The notes under the pieces were generated by a model, which worked only from the letters and a program-made list of their open reading frames with translations, was not told where the DNA came from and searched no databases. From Photobacterium frigidiphilum (GTDB lineage: Bacteria > Pseudomonadota > Gammaproteobacteria > Enterobacterales > Vibrionaceae), in NCBI RefSeq assembly GCF_003025615.1, contig NZ_PYMJ01000005.1, forward strand, positions 124,001 through 188,000: a DNA stretch of 64,000 nucleotides, in the 5' to 3' direction. Numbering within the stretch: the first letter of the stretch is position 1; every line of letters starts with the position of its first letter. This document shows, in pieces, positions 10,010 through 20,834 of the stretch. A program made the position numbers and the translations under genes.

Positions 10010-10684
10010 ATGTCATTAAAGTTATTACCTGAAGAATCTCGTCCACGGGAAAAGCTGCTAACACGTGGCGCAAAAGCATTATCCGATGCGGAATTATTAG
10101 CGATCTTTTTACGAACTGGCATTAAAGGAATGAATGCGGTTGAGCTTGCCACCCATTTATTGGCAGAGTTTGGATCGCTTAGAGCGTTATTTGCCGCAGA
10201 TCAAACACTCTTTTGTTTGCACAAAGGTTTGGGGCCAGCCAAATATGCTCAACTGCAAGCCATAATAGAAATGAGCCAGCGACATTTGGAAGAAACACTG
10301 AAGGAAGGAGATGTGCTGACCAGCCCACAGCATACTCGGCATTATTTGAGCCAATTATTACGCGATCGGCATCGTGAAGTTTTTTACGTTTTATTTCTTG
10401 ATAATCAACATCGGGTGATTGCTGGAGAAGTTTTATTTGAGGGAACAATAAATTCTGCCGCGGTTTATCCAAGAGAAATTGTAAAAAGATCGTTGGAATT
10501 TAATGCAGCCGCTCTTATTTTAGCGCATAATCACCCGTCAGGCGTAGCTGAACCTAGTCAGTCAGACCTCCGAATTACACGAACAATCAGCGATGCGCTG
10601 GCTTTAGTCGATATTCGTGTACTAGATCATTTTATTGTAGGTGATGGAGATATTGTCTCTTTTTCCGAACAAGGTTGGCTATAA
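10010..10684 (+). CDS. radC: RadC family JAB1/MPN-domain protein
   Basis: 224 residues from the ATG at 10010, chosen because [17 protein letters not shown] matches the family start and a GGGGG ribosome site lies just upstream; a longer frame from 9923 has no support. The N-terminal HhH-like region ([14 protein letters not shown]) is followed by a JAB metalloprotease-like domain with the zinc signature HNHPSG and SQSDLRIT (about 170-190). The family is historically called a DNA repair protein; its true role is unclear. The gene is divergent from coaBC, as in E. coli. Confidence 0.95.
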   Translation: MSLKLLPEESRPREKLLTRGAKALSDAELLAIFLRTGIKGMNAVELATHLLAEFGSLRALFAADQTLFCLHKGLGPAKYAQLQAIIEMSQRHLEETLKEGDVLTSPQHTRHYLSQLLRDRHREVFYVLFLDNQHRVIAGEVLFEGTINSAAVYPREIVKRSLEFNAAALILAHNHPSGVAEPSQSDLRITRTISDALALVDIRVLDHFIVGDGDIVSFSEQGWL

Positions 10685-10730
10685 AATAAGCTAATTTTGA
10701 TAAAAAAGATGAGAAAGGGTCGCTCGGGAC

Positions 10731-10759
10731 TTGAGCAACTGGTTTTGACTTAGTATAAT
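10731..10759 (+). promoter_or_regulatory. Sigma-70 promoter of rpmBG
   Basis: ttgagc (-35, 10731-10736) and a perfect tataat (-10, 10754-10759) separated by 17 bases, about 100 bp before rpmB. Confidence 0.75.
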
Positions 10760-10775
10760 GCGCGACCTTTGATAG

Positions 10776-10820
10776 CTATGATTATATGTGAAAAGCTTTT
10801 TCACATTGAATTAATCATAG
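10776..10820 (+). promoter_or_regulatory. Long hairpin in the rpmBG leader
   Basis: ctatgatta and taatcatag form the outer arms, and atgtgaaaa with ttttcacat the inner arms. It lies in the transcribed leader between the promoter and rpmB, where a ribosomal-protein autoregulatory site might be expected. Confidence 0.5.
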
Positions 10821-10856
10821 TAGATATCGAGCTGAAACGATTTGGAGAAGACAGTA

Positions 10857-11093
10857 ATGTCCCGAGTATGCCAAGTAACTGGCAAGCGTCCTGTAACGGG
10901 TAACAACCGTTCACACGCACGTAATGCCACCAAGCGTCGTTTTCTGCCGAACCTGCAAACTCATCGTTTCTGGGTAGAAAGCGAAAAACGCTTCGTTAAA
11001 CTACGTCTTACCGCTAAAGGTATGCGTATCATCGACAAGAAAGGTATTGATATCGTTCTTGCAGAGATGCGTGTCCGCGGCGAGAACGTTTAA
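10857..11093 (+). CDS. rpmB: Ribosomal protein bL28
   Basis: 78 residues from the ATG at 10857 ([20 protein letters not shown]), the standard start and length; an upstream ATG at 10842 would add five residues not found in the family. The lysine/arginine-rich product belongs to the large ribosomal subunit. A ggag ribosome site sits 11 bp upstream. rpmG follows after 14 bp. Confidence 0.97.
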   Translation: MSRVCQVTGKRPVTGNNRSHARNATKRRFLPNLQTHRFWVESEKRFVKLRLTAKGMRIIDKKGIDIVLAEMRVRGENV

Positions 11094-11107
11094 GAGGAAT
11101 TTGAACA

Positions 11108-11275
11108 ATGGCTAAAGGCATTCGTGAGAAGATCCGTCTAGTATCATCAGCTGGTACAGGCCACTTCTACACTACAGATAAGAACAAGCGTAACATGCCA
11201 GGCAAATTTGAGATCAAGAAATTTGATCCAGTAGTTCGCCAGCACGTTATGTACAAAGAAGCTAAAATCAAGTAA
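11108..11275 (+). CDS. rpmG: Ribosomal protein bL33
   Basis: 55 codons, reading [20 protein letters not shown] and ending MYKEAKIK. This is the usual size of the zinc-free bL33 of enteric bacteria: the positions used for a zinc ribbon contain no cysteines. It follows rpmB by 14 bp with an aagagg ribosome site and shares its promoter. A strong terminator follows. Confidence 0.96.
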   Translation: MAKGIREKIRLVSSAGTGHFYTTDKNKRNMPGKFEIKKFDPVVRQHVMYKEAKIK

Positions 11276-11295
11276 TTGATTTGACATTCTTTGAT

Positions 11296-11323
11296 AAAAA
11301 CCCAGTTTAGACTGGGTTTTTTT
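11296..11323 (+). terminator. rpmBG terminator
   Basis: aaaaacccagt / actgggttttttt with a 5-base loop, 20 bp after rpmG. Confidence 0.92.
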
Positions 11324-11473
11324 ATACCTAAAATTTGCCTCCAATATTACCTACCAAAATTATTTATTTCCTCGCGAAATTGACCTTATTCCTTTAGTGT
11401 TATGATTCAAGTCGTTAACACTCGACGCTATACTAATTGTTATTACGACAAGACATACGCAAGGAAAAGCCCA

Positions 11474-11965
11474 ATGAGATTGTCACGACGTGGCTGGAAT
11501 AATGTCATCATAGTCGCGGTTGTTATCTTCATTGCTATGATACAGCTGCCCGATCTAATTAAAGCCCGCTTAGCGTCGTCTGATGAAGCGTCACCTGCTG
11601 AAGTAGCGTCGCCCATTTTGCATTCTTTATTACCCGCTAAAGCGACTATTTCTCAATTAGTCTTACCTCATCATCAAATTATGAAGAAAGAGGGTATCTG
11701 GGTATCAGTACCGAGTATCAATACAGAGCCTCAAGTATGGGTTGATCATTGGCAGTCTATTGCTGGTACGCCAGTGAATGATGACATGATGGTGAAGTTA
11801 AAAAGCCAGCTTACGTCACCCCGTACGGTTGAAATCTGGTTACAATCAGCCGAAGAACCGATACGGGTGACGGTATATCAACAGCCGCAGTTCTGGTTGT
11901 TAAAGAGCTGGCAGGGTAGTTGGATCGCTATATCTGTAGAGGAAGCTTATCTTTTTCCTCTTTAA
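11474..11965 (+). CDS. Conserved membrane-anchored hypothetical protein
   Basis: 163 residues from the ATG at 11474, preceded by an aagga ribosome site; a start at 11402 would add 24 residues without a ribosome site. MRLSRRGWNN is followed by one hydrophobic helix (VIIVAVVIFIAMIQL, about 11-25) with positive charges before it, giving an N-in topology and a periplasmic domain of about 130 residues. I recognise no domain or catalytic motif. It lies just before mutM with 75 bp between and may be cotranscribed. Confidence 0.75.
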   Translation: MRLSRRGWNNVIIVAVVIFIAMIQLPDLIKARLASSDEASPAEVASPILHSLLPAKATISQLVLPHHQIMKKEGIWVSVPSINTEPQVWVDHWQSIAGTPVNDDMMVKLKSQLTSPRTVEIWLQSAEEPIRVTVYQQPQFWLLKSWQGSWIAISVEEAYLFPL

Positions 11966-12040
11966 TGCGATGCCAATGTTCATGAAGACGACAATGTTCA
12001 TGAAGGTGCCAGCCTCCGCTCACAATAGACGAGAGACATA

Positions 12041-12850
12041 ATGCCTGAATTACCGGAAGTTGAAGTAAGCCGTATGGGGATCACTCCGCATGTGGTTGGT
12101 CAAACCGTGACTAAAATTATTGTCCGGAATCCTAAATTACGCTGGCCGATCCCTGAGGAAATTCAGCAAATAGAAGGGCAGGTGATTCGAAAGGTGACTC
12201 GTCGAGCTAAATATCTACTGTTACATACCGATGTGGGGTATGCCATCGTGCACCTTGGTATGTCGGGGAGTTTGCGAATTTTACTTGCTTCCATTCCGCC
12301 AGAAAAGCATGACCATGTTGATTTAGTGCTATCGAGTGGTGAGGTGCTACGTTATAACGACCCTCGTCGCTTTGGAGCGTGGTTATGGGAATTGCCTGAC
12401 CTTGACCATAAAGTATTGAGTCAACTCGGCCCTGAGCCGCTTAGCAATGATTTTACCGCTGAATACTTACAAGAGAGGGCGAAGGGTAAGCGCACGGCAA
12501 TAAAGCAGTTCATCATGGATAATAAAGTGGTGGTGGGCGTCGGGAATATTTACGCGAATGAGTCGTTATTTAGTGCGGGTATCCATCCGAAACGCGCTGC
12601 TGGTGAAATATCACCTGAAAAAATCGCGTTGTTTGTTGATGAAATTAAATCGGTACTCGCGTTTGCGATTGAACAAGGCGGAACGACGTTGAAAGACTTC
12701 AAAAATGCAGACGGCAAACCCGGTTACTTTGCTCAGGAGCTGCAAGTCTACGGTAAAGGCGGAAAGCCCTGTCCCCGCTGTGATAATCCGTTAAGTGAAA
12801 TGAAAATTGGTCAGCGAGCCAGTGTGTTTTGCAGTGAGTGCCAGAAGTAG
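12041..12850 (+). CDS. mutM: Formamidopyrimidine-DNA glycosylase
   Basis: 269 residues, identical in length to E. coli MutM. Removes 8-oxoguanine and formamidopyrimidines from DNA and nicks the strand. Catalytic N-terminus MPELPEVE (Pro after Met removal, then Glu), Lys in the conserved LGMSG region, and a C-terminal zinc finger CPRC-X16-CSEC at about 244-267. No neighbours of obvious related function. Confidence 0.97.
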   Translation: MPELPEVEVSRMGITPHVVGQTVTKIIVRNPKLRWPIPEEIQQIEGQVIRKVTRRAKYLLLHTDVGYAIVHLGMSGSLRILLASIPPEKHDHVDLVLSSGEVLRYNDPRRFGAWLWELPDLDHKVLSQLGPEPLSNDFTAEYLQERAKGKRTAIKQFIMDNKVVVGVGNIYANESLFSAGIHPKRAAGEISPEKIALFVDEIKSVLAFAIEQGGTTLKDFKNADGKPGYFAQELQVYGKGGKPCPRCDNPLSEMKIGQRASVFCSECQK

Positions 12851-12994
12851 GATCAATTAGGTTTAACCTGGGCCTCAACATTATTGATGGTATTTATCGG
12901 AAGATGCCATACCGTACAAGCACGTGCAGTGCTATGATCCATTCATTGTTGAATTTGTAACAGTTAGATTTCTGTTTGGGTAAGAAGCGTTTAT

Positions 12995-13999
12995 ATGAAA
13001 TATTTAGTAACTGGTGCTGCTGGTTTTATCGGTAGTGCTGTCTCTGAGCGCCTTTGCGCCCAAGGTCATGAAGTCATTGGTATCGATAATCTGAATGATT
13101 ACTACGATGTCTCATTAAAACACGCACGCCTTGATCGTGCGGAGCATGACAAATTTACATTCGTAGAATTAGATCTGGCCGATCGTGACGGTATGGCTGC
13201 GTTATTTGCTGATCAGCAGTTTGACCGTGTTATTCATTTGGCGGCGCAAGCGGGCGTGCGTTATTCAATAGATAACCCAATGGCTTATGCTGATAGTAAC
13301 CTGGTTGGGCACCTCGCGATTCTTGAAGGCTGCCGCCATAACAAGGTAAAACACTTGGTGTATGCTTCATCGAGTTCGGTTTACGGTCTGAATCAAAAAA
13401 TGCCATTCAATACCAGTGATAGCGTCGATCATCCGATTTCTCTTTATGCTGCGACAAAAAAATCGAATGAACTGATGGCACACACGTATTCACATTTATA
13501 CGATGTTCCAACCACTGGGCTGCGTTTCTTTACCGTCTATGGTCCCTGGGGGCGTCCTGATATGGCGCTGTTTAAGTTCACTAAAGCGATTGTCGATGGT
13601 GAGCAAATTGATGTGTACAACAACGGTGATATGCGCCGTGATTTTACCTATATCGATGATATTGTCGAAGGTATCATGCGTATTCAAGATGTGATCCCAC
13701 AGAAGAACCCTGACTGGACCGTTGAAGCAGGCTCGCCTGCAACAAGCTCTGCACCTTATAAAGTGTATAACATTGGTCATGGTAGCCCTGTAAAATTGAT
13801 GGATTATATTGAAGCGCTTGAAGATGCACTAGGTATTGAAGCGAAGAAAAACTTCATGCCAATGCAGCCTGGGGATGTATATGCGACCTATGCTGATACT
13901 GAAGACCTATTCAAGACGATCAATTATCAGCCTGCAGTGAAAGTGAAAGAGGGCGTGAAAGCGTTCGTTGATTGGTATCGTGTATTCTACAAGTGCTAA
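12995..13999 (+). CDS. NAD-dependent nucleotide-sugar epimerase (UDP-glucuronate 4-epimerase type)
   Basis: 334 residues, extended short-chain dehydrogenase fold. NAD-binding GAAGFIG at 7-13, the catalytic SSSSVYG segment near 125-131 and the YAATK (YxxxK) pair near 150. The block NDYYDVSLKHARL after the NAD site is typical of UDP-glucuronate 4-epimerases that make UDP-galacturonate for capsule or LPS. It sits at the edge of the LPS core locus, which fits such a role. The exact substrate is inferred from the family, not proven. A terminator follows. Confidence 0.85.
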   Translation: MKYLVTGAAGFIGSAVSERLCAQGHEVIGIDNLNDYYDVSLKHARLDRAEHDKFTFVELDLADRDGMAALFADQQFDRVIHLAAQAGVRYSIDNPMAYADSNLVGHLAILEGCRHNKVKHLVYASSSSVYGLNQKMPFNTSDSVDHPISLYAATKKSNELMAHTYSHLYDVPTTGLRFFTVYGPWGRPDMALFKFTKAIVDGEQIDVYNNGDMRRDFTYIDDIVEGIMRIQDVIPQKNPDWTVEAGSPATSSAPYKVYNIGHGSPVKLMDYIEALEDALGIEAKKNFMPMQPGDVYATYADTEDLFKTINYQPAVKVKEGVKAFVDWYRVFYKC

Positions 14000-14026
14000 T
14001 CAGCTAGATTATATTCAGATATAAAA

Positions 14027-14047
14027 AAAGGAGCCTTAGGCTCCTTT
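14027..14047. terminator. Bidirectional terminator between epimerase gene and coaD
   Basis: aaaggagcc / ggctccttt around a tta loop, with an A tract before it and pyrimidines after it; it serves the convergent genes. Confidence 0.85.
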
Positions 14048-14068
14048 CTTAATTGGTATCATTTTTAG

Positions 14069-15633
<1,565 letters not shown>

Positions 15634-15725
15634 GGCTGATACCCAAGAATAAATTGAAGAAGTAATTATGCAGTTCATTCAGGGGATTGTAAAATGATGG
15701 CGCCTAATCTATCAGGAGTTTTACC

Positions 15726-16436
15726 GTGGAAGAATTGTGTTTTGATAACCAGCGCATTTGGTTTGATCCGAACTTATTACAAGAAGACCCAAAAGCATGT
15801 TTTGATGCGTCTTTTTGGCAGCAGCAAGGAAGAGTGATTGGTTCGGCGCAAGGGCGTGGTACAACGTGGTTTGTTCAAGGTGAAACGTTACCTATGGCAT
15901 TACGACATTATCGCCGTGGTGGGTTGTTCGGTAAATTGATTGAAGATGCCTATGTGTTCACGGGGTGGGAAAAAACCCGTTGTGCTGAAGAAGTGGCGTT
16001 ACTGTCGACACTTGCCGCTGGGGGGGTGAATGTGCCTCGCCCGGTAGCTGCACGAGCAACACGTCATGGGCTGGTATACCGAGCAGATTTACTGGTCGAA
16101 AAGATTGAGAGTGCTCAGGATTTAGTGGCTTTGTTGCAACAAGCAATGCTACCTGATCATGTGTGGTGTGCCATTGGGCGCACGGTTCGTAAGATGCATG
16201 ATTTACAGGTGTGCCATACCGATCTTAACGCGCACAATATTTTGGTGGATAGTCGTGAATTGGTGTGGCTGATCGATTTTGATAAATGCTATACGCAAGA
16301 GGGCGAAGCGTGGAAGGCGAAGAATTTGTCACGCTTACATCGCTCTTTCATCAAAGAGCAAGGCAAGCGTAACATTCATTTCTCTGCCGCAAGCTGGCAA
16401 GTACTGTGTCAGGGCTATGAGCTGCCTGATAATTGA
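15726..16436 (+). CDS. kdkA: 3-deoxy-D-manno-octulosonic acid kinase
   Basis: 236 residues with a GTG start. Phosphorylates the Kdo residue of lipid A-core, as in Haemophilus and Vibrio, which carry one phosphorylated Kdo. Kinase-like fold: glycine-rich GSAQGRGTTWF near 39-49, catalytic HTDLNAHNIL (about 163-172) and LIDFDK (about 180-185). Its 3' end overlaps that of waaA by 22 bp, convergently. Confidence 0.93.
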   Translation: MEELCFDNQRIWFDPNLLQEDPKACFDASFWQQQGRVIGSAQGRGTTWFVQGETLPMALRHYRRGGLFGKLIEDAYVFTGWEKTRCAEEVALLSTLAAGGVNVPRPVAARATRHGLVYRADLLVEKIESAQDLVALLQQAMLPDHVWCAIGRTVRKMHDLQVCHTDLNAHNILVDSRELVWLIDFDKCYTQEGEAWKAKNLSRLHRSFIKEQGKRNIHFSAASWQVLCQGYELPDN

Positions 16437-17704
16437 TCCACGATAGCTGATACTGTTTTATTTACAGCGCCTTGGTTTTGTTTGACCACGGCCAAGGCTG
16501 CTTTCCCCATTGTCGCTTTCTGCTCGGGGTGATCGAATAACTGAATAAGCTGTTGCGCTAGCATTTGACTATCTTCACATACCCACACCGCTTCTGCTTG
16601 GCGCAGTTGCTCCGTTATATCGGTGAAATTGTAGTAACTAGGCCCCGTAATCGCGGGTTTACTTAATGCCGCTGGCTCCAATAAGTTGTGGCCCCCGACA
16701 GCGTTGCCGATCAAGCTTCCTCCCATAAATGTAATGTCGGCAGCCCCCAACATAACTAGCATCTCTCCCATCGTATCAGCCAAATACACCTGTGTACTTG
16801 CGGTGATAGGTTTAGTTTGTGTACGACGAACACACTCAAAGCCATTTTGGGTGCACAATTGTTCCACATCGTTAAAACGTTCTGGGTGGCGAGGTACCAA
16901 GATCAATAGGCTATCTGGTTTGGTATTGAGTACTGATTGAAAAGCCGCTAAAACGTGTTCATCTTCCCCTTTGTGGGTGCTGGCGGCAACCCATACTGGT
17001 CGCTGTATACCTATCGAGTCGCGTAAAGTATTGGCTTGTTGCACGATGGTATCGGCTATTTCAATGTCGTACTTTATCGAACCAGTCACAGATACGCGTT
17101 CGGTTGGTAGCCCTAATTGTTTGAAGCGCTCTGCATCATCGGAGTGAAGGCACAATACATGATCGAGGTGCTTAGCCAGTAAATTAAACACAGGTTGGAA
17201 TTGTTGATAACGAGCAGCGGAACGGGCTGATAAGCGGGCGTTCATCACCATTACTGGTATCTTGTTCTTATGGACGGTCGCGAGGGTGTTGGGCCACAGC
17301 TCAGTCTCCATGATTAACATGACTGAGGGCTGAATGTTTTTTAAAAAGCCTCGTACACACCATGCGAAATCTAACGGCATGTAGCGGTGTTCTACCAAGC
17401 CCCCCAGTTTTGAAACTTGTTCTGCACCTGTGCTGGTGGTGGTGGTAACTACTATTGGTGTGTTTGGGTATTGCAGCTTAAGTGCCTTTATCACTGGAAT
17501 AGCAGCAATGGATTCACCTACAGAGACTGCATGTATCCAAATTGGTGATTGATCCGCTTTGGTTGTTAATGGCGGGGTAAAGCCAAAATGTTCTTTCCAG
17601 CGTGAGCCAAACGAAGGCTTTCCTTCTTTTTTTTTGTACAAACCAAAAAGGAGAAATGGCGAAGCCAAGGCGAGTAATAAGGTATATAAGCAACGAATGA
17701 ACAC
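16415..17704 (-). CDS. waaA: Kdo transferase
   Basis: 429 residues. Transfers Kdo from CMP-Kdo to lipid IVA; pairing with kdkA suggests the monofunctional type. N-terminal membrane anchor (LLLALASPFLLFGLY), then HAVSVGESIAA, ETELWPN and NARLSARSAARY, all typical of WaaA. C-terminal GGSLIGNAVGGHNLLEPAAL is the CMP-Kdo binding region. It is divergent from the CDP-glycerol transferase-like gene. Confidence 0.96.
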   Translation of the reverse strand: MFIRCLYTLLLALASPFLLFGLYKKKEGKPSFGSRWKEHFGFTPPLTTKADQSPIWIHAVSVGESIAAIPVIKALKLQYPNTPIVVTTTTSTGAEQVSKLGGLVEHRYMPLDFAWCVRGFLKNIQPSVMLIMETELWPNTLATVHKNKIPVMVMNARLSARSAARYQQFQPVFNLLAKHLDHVLCLHSDDAERFKQLGLPTERVSVTGSIKYDIEIADTIVQQANTLRDSIGIQRPVWVAASTHKGEDEHVLAAFQSVLNTKPDSLLILVPRHPERFNDVEQLCTQNGFECVRRTQTKPITASTQVYLADTMGEMLVMLGAADITFMGGSLIGNAVGGHNLLEPAALSKPAITGPSYYNFTDITEQLRQAEAVWVCEDSQMLAQQLIQLFDHPEQKATMGKAALAVVKQNQGAVNKTVSAIVDQLSGSS

Positions 17705-17878
17705 ACAGTTACCTAAGCGTGATGAGTCGGAATTGATGATTGTAAACGAGAACCTTAAATTACTGATAGCCTATTGTTGAAGGTGTGATCACCTTGATAA
17801 GATTTTTTCTGATAACTGGCTAGTAATGCGCTAAAATTGCGAACTGAAATTATTCATTTTTGTTAGGGTTTTTAAGGA

Positions 17879-18934
17879 ATGCAATCATCCACAGCAGGTG
17901 GTTCGGCTGACGGCGGATCATATCGATTTCTGCTTTATGTCGAGCAAAATTACTCTTTTGCTATCCTTCGTCCTCTTCAAGCTGCTGCTATCGCTGCTGG
18001 TCATCAAGTGCAATGGTTATTGGTGGGTGATGATGTATCGGCATCTTTTTTGGCTCTGAATGAAACATGCTGTGCATCAGTGAAAGCGGCGGTTGACTAC
18101 CAACCACATGCGGTATTTGTACCGGGTGATCGCGTGCCTTCTTTTATTCCTGGATTAAAAGTTGAAGTCTTTCATGGGTTAAATGAAAGTAAGCGAGGTA
18201 ATGAATACCCAGAGCGCGGCATGTTTGATCTGTTTTGTACTGAAGGTCATGGACGTACCAAGATGCTGCAACCTCTCGCCGAAGAACGTGGTTATTTTCA
18301 GGTGAAAGAAACGGGATGGATTAAACTCGATAGTTTGTTGAATTACAAACAAACCGAGACGTTTGCTCGTCCTCAAATTCTGTTTGCTTCCACATTTACC
18401 CCCAGCTTGTCGTGTGCCGCCTCTGTGTATGATGAAATTAAAGCACTCAGCCAAGATAAATGCTGGCACTGGCTTGTAACTTTACATCCCAAAATCGACC
18501 CGCAAACAGCTGAGAAATACCGTCAGTTAGAGAGTGAGAATCTTACTTTCTTTGATAACGATAAAGTGATTGAATTATTACATCGTGCAGATGTAATGGT
18601 GTGTGATAACTCTTCAATTTTTCAAGAATTTTTATTGCTCAATAAGCCGGTAGTGACAGTAAATAACCGTGAACCACAAGCCTGTTTTATCAATATTACA
18701 ACACCGGATGCATTAGCTGGTGCTATAGAGCAAGCATTAGCGCCTAGTGATGAACTACTATCGGCGATTAAACAATATGGACCGAATATTACGCCTTATT
18801 TAGATGGGCAATCTTCGCAACGTGTTTTAGCGGTGGTGACTGAGATGTTAGCGGCGGGTTGGCAAAATACAAAACCAGCAAACCTGTTTCGTAATTTAAA
18901 AATGCGCAAAAAAATGCATTATTGGAAGTGGTAA
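17879..18934 (+). CDS. CDP-glycerol glycerophosphotransferase-like protein (TagB/TagF family)
   Basis: 351 residues. The pattern fits the Glyphos_transf/TagF family: FHGLNESKRGNEYPERGMFDLFCTEG mid-protein (split here: the HG and the P are typical), VTLHPKID, and the CDP-site block VMVCDNSSIFQEFLLLNKPVV near 240-260, with the DNSS signature. The family moves glycerol phosphate from CDP-glycerol; in Vibrionaceae such genes decorate LPS core. There is no membrane segment. The start is the ATG after the gttttt leader; the ribosome site is taagga. A relic of a GT2 gene begins 6 bp after its stop. Confidence 0.82.
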   Translation: MQSSTAGGSADGGSYRFLLYVEQNYSFAILRPLQAAAIAAGHQVQWLLVGDDVSASFLALNETCCASVKAAVDYQPHAVFVPGDRVPSFIPGLKVEVFHGLNESKRGNEYPERGMFDLFCTEGHGRTKMLQPLAEERGYFQVKETGWIKLDSLLNYKQTETFARPQILFASTFTPSLSCAASVYDEIKALSQDKCWHWLVTLHPKIDPQTAEKYRQLESENLTFFDNDKVIELLHRADVMVCDNSSIFQEFLLLNKPVVTVNNREPQACFINITTPDALAGAIEQALAPSDELLSAIKQYGPNITPYLDGQSSQRVLAVVTEMLAAGWQNTKPANLFRNLKMRKKMHYWKW

Positions 18935-18939
18935 ACACA

Positions 18940-19008
18940 ATGAGAAAGCACACTTTATTCATCATCTTGATTACCAAAAATGAAGCTGACCGTGATTTAA
19001 CTGAATGA
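18940..19008 (+). pseudogene. Orphan 5' end of a GT2 (waaE-like) gene
   Basis: Reads MRKHTLFIILITKNEADRD then LTE and a stop. It matches the start of the intact GT2 gene at 20062 (VGKHSLSVILITKNEADRV) at the protein level with many synonymous differences. It begins 6 bp after the previous gene, as an operon member would. It looks like the leftover 5' end of the original downstream gene, cut off when the transferase gene at 19105 was inserted. Confidence 0.7.
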
Positions 19009-19104
19009 TTACTTGCATCATTATGAGGTCGGGTAAAGTGTAGATTACTCACGGTAATTTTAAAATTTAGGTGTACTAAACGTTGGGCTATTGAGGTATA
19101 GGTT

Positions 19105-20040
19105 ATGGCATTCTGGCATCGTGAAATGAAAGAGTATCTGAGAGTTATTAAATGTCGGTTTAAGCGGAGAGTGCACTTAACGTCGGAAGAAATTCAAGGT
19201 GCCCAGCTAGCGTTATCGTTATTATCGGAGCCAGTTATTTCTGACGGGGAAAATAAAGTTGTTTGGATGTTTTGGGACTCTGGGCTAGATAGTGCTCCGG
19301 ATCTTGTTAAGCTAAGTTATCAAACATGGGTTAAGTATAATCCTGATTATCAAGTTATTTTACTTGATAATAATAATATTCAATCCTACCTTGGATTTGA
19401 CTTTTTTGCTGTATTTAACGCAGTAACTATCGATCTTGGTTCCGCTGGAAAAAGTGATTTGTTAAGACTGTATTTACTCAGTCGTTTTGGTGGGGTGTGG
19501 GCTGATGCAACAACATTTTGTAAAAGGTCATTAACTGAATGGTTAGATATATCATCAACGGGATTTTTTTGTTTTCGGGAAAAATCATCAGATGATCGGC
19601 AACTAGTTTCTTGGTTTATAGCTGCATATAAAGGCCACCCAATTATTCAAGATTTGTTACAGGAGAGTCTTTGTTATTTGACTAAGAAACGAGATGTAAA
19701 TCTCGATGTGAGAGGGTTGAAATCTACTCGTTTGTTAGCGAAAAATACAGGTTTGATCCACTACAGTAATAGTGGGTTCTCTTTATTATCGTTTTTAGAA
19801 AAAAAATACTGTACGCCTTATTTTTGGATGTTTTATTTATTTAATGAGGTGGTAAAGAAAGAGCAGCATCAAAATGTTTGGCAAACAATTACCGAAATGG
19901 ATAATCATTATGCTGAGCTTGATGATGATTTCTCAATCTTTTGTGAAAGTGTTGTTTCTAAGCAAACATACCGAAGTAAATATATTACTCAAGTATTATA
20001 TCAACAACGAAACAAGCATATAGTTGAGTATCTTAAATAG
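19105..20040 (+). CDS. Capsular polysaccharide synthesis-type glycosyltransferase
   Basis: 311 residues. WMFWDSGLDSAPDLVKLSYQ is the start of the Caps_synth/GT32-like domain and LLRLYLLSRFGGVWADATT (about 120-140) holds the DxD-like metal and sugar-nucleotide site. Probably adds a sugar to the LPS core or capsule; the sugar is unknown. The gene is more AT-rich than kdkA or waaA, has few good neighbours in core loci, and is bracketed by two copies of the GT2 5' end, which points to recent insertion. Confidence 0.82.
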   Translation: MAFWHREMKEYLRVIKCRFKRRVHLTSEEIQGAQLALSLLSEPVISDGENKVVWMFWDSGLDSAPDLVKLSYQTWVKYNPDYQVILLDNNNIQSYLGFDFFAVFNAVTIDLGSAGKSDLLRLYLLSRFGGVWADATTFCKRSLTEWLDISSTGFFCFREKSSDDRQLVSWFIAAYKGHPIIQDLLQESLCYLTKKRDVNLDVRGLKSTRLLAKNTGLIHYSNSGFSLLSFLEKKYCTPYFWMFYLFNEVVKKEQHQNVWQTITEMDNHYAELDDDFSIFCESVVSKQTYRSKYITQVLYQQRNKHIVEYLK

Positions 20041-20061
20041 AAGTATAGGAGTCGGTTGATA

Positions 20062-20829
20062 GTGGGAAAGCATTCGTTATCGGTCATATTAATTACAAAA
20101 AATGAAGCGGACCGTGTGGTAGCGTGTTTACAGTCAGTGGCTACTATTGCTGATGAAATTATAGTGCTGGATAGCGGTTCTACGGATGAAACAGTGACGA
20201 TCTGCCAAGAATATACCGACAATGTGTCGATTACTGATTGGCCAGGATTTGGTAAGCAAAAACAGCGTGCGCTGGATAAAGCCACATGTGATTGGGTGCT
20301 ATCGATAGATGCCGATGAAGCACTAGATGCTGATATGCAGCAGGCGCTAGTGGCACTTCTTGATCAGGACGTAATTGAACCGACGGCTTACAAATTGCCT
20401 TGGGGGGTTACTCTCTATGGTAAAACCTTGAAATATGGTCGCAGCGCACGTTCAGTTTTGCGTTTATTCAAACGTGAGGGCTCACGTTATACCCTAGATG
20501 AAGTACATGAAACGGTAATCCCGGTTGAAGGTAGTATCGGATCTCTTTCGGGGTTATTACTGCATTATACTCATCGTGATTATGGGCATGGTTTAGATAA
20601 GTCTTCGCAATATGCTTGGCTAGGGGCGCAAAAATATCACCGTAAAGGTAAGCGTTCGCACGGGTTGGGATTAGCTTTGCTAAGGGCTATTTGGACTTTT
20701 TTCCATATTTACATTTTACGCCGCGGCTTCATGGACGGCAGCGTAGGCTTCATCATGGCGATGACCTACGCTCAAGTGAACTTCAACAAGTATGTGGGTT
20801 TGTGGTTGTTGGAAAAAGGACGAAGTTAA
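20062..20829 (+). CDS. Family 2 glycosyltransferase, WaaE/KdtX-like
   Basis: 255 residues from the GTG at 20062. This start is preferred over the TTG at 20056 because it has better spacing from the aggag site and aligns with the ATG of the relic at 18940. GT-A fold: SVILITKNEADRV, IIVLDSGSTDET and the metal site LSIDADEALD near 77-86. Close in pattern to WaaE beta-1,4-glucosyltransferase acting on heptose I. The C-terminal part carries a hydrophobic YILRRGFMDGSVGFIMA segment. Ends at a shared terminator with the opposing GT25 gene. Confidence 0.88.
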   Translation: MGKHSLSVILITKNEADRVVACLQSVATIADEIIVLDSGSTDETVTICQEYTDNVSITDWPGFGKQKQRALDKATCDWVLSIDADEALDADMQQALVALLDQDVIEPTAYKLPWGVTLYGKTLKYGRSARSVLRLFKREGSRYTLDEVHETVIPVEGSIGSLSGLLLHYTHRDYGHGLDKSSQYAWLGAQKYHRKGKRSHGLGLALLRAIWTFFHIYILRRGFMDGSVGFIMAMTYAQVNFNKYVGLWLLEKGRS

Positions 20830-20834
20830 GCAAT

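Noticed and set aside
9828-10079. 83-codon minus-strand frame over the radC start
   Set aside because: It overlaps conserved radC coding sequence and the coaBC-radC promoter area and has no recognisable domain.
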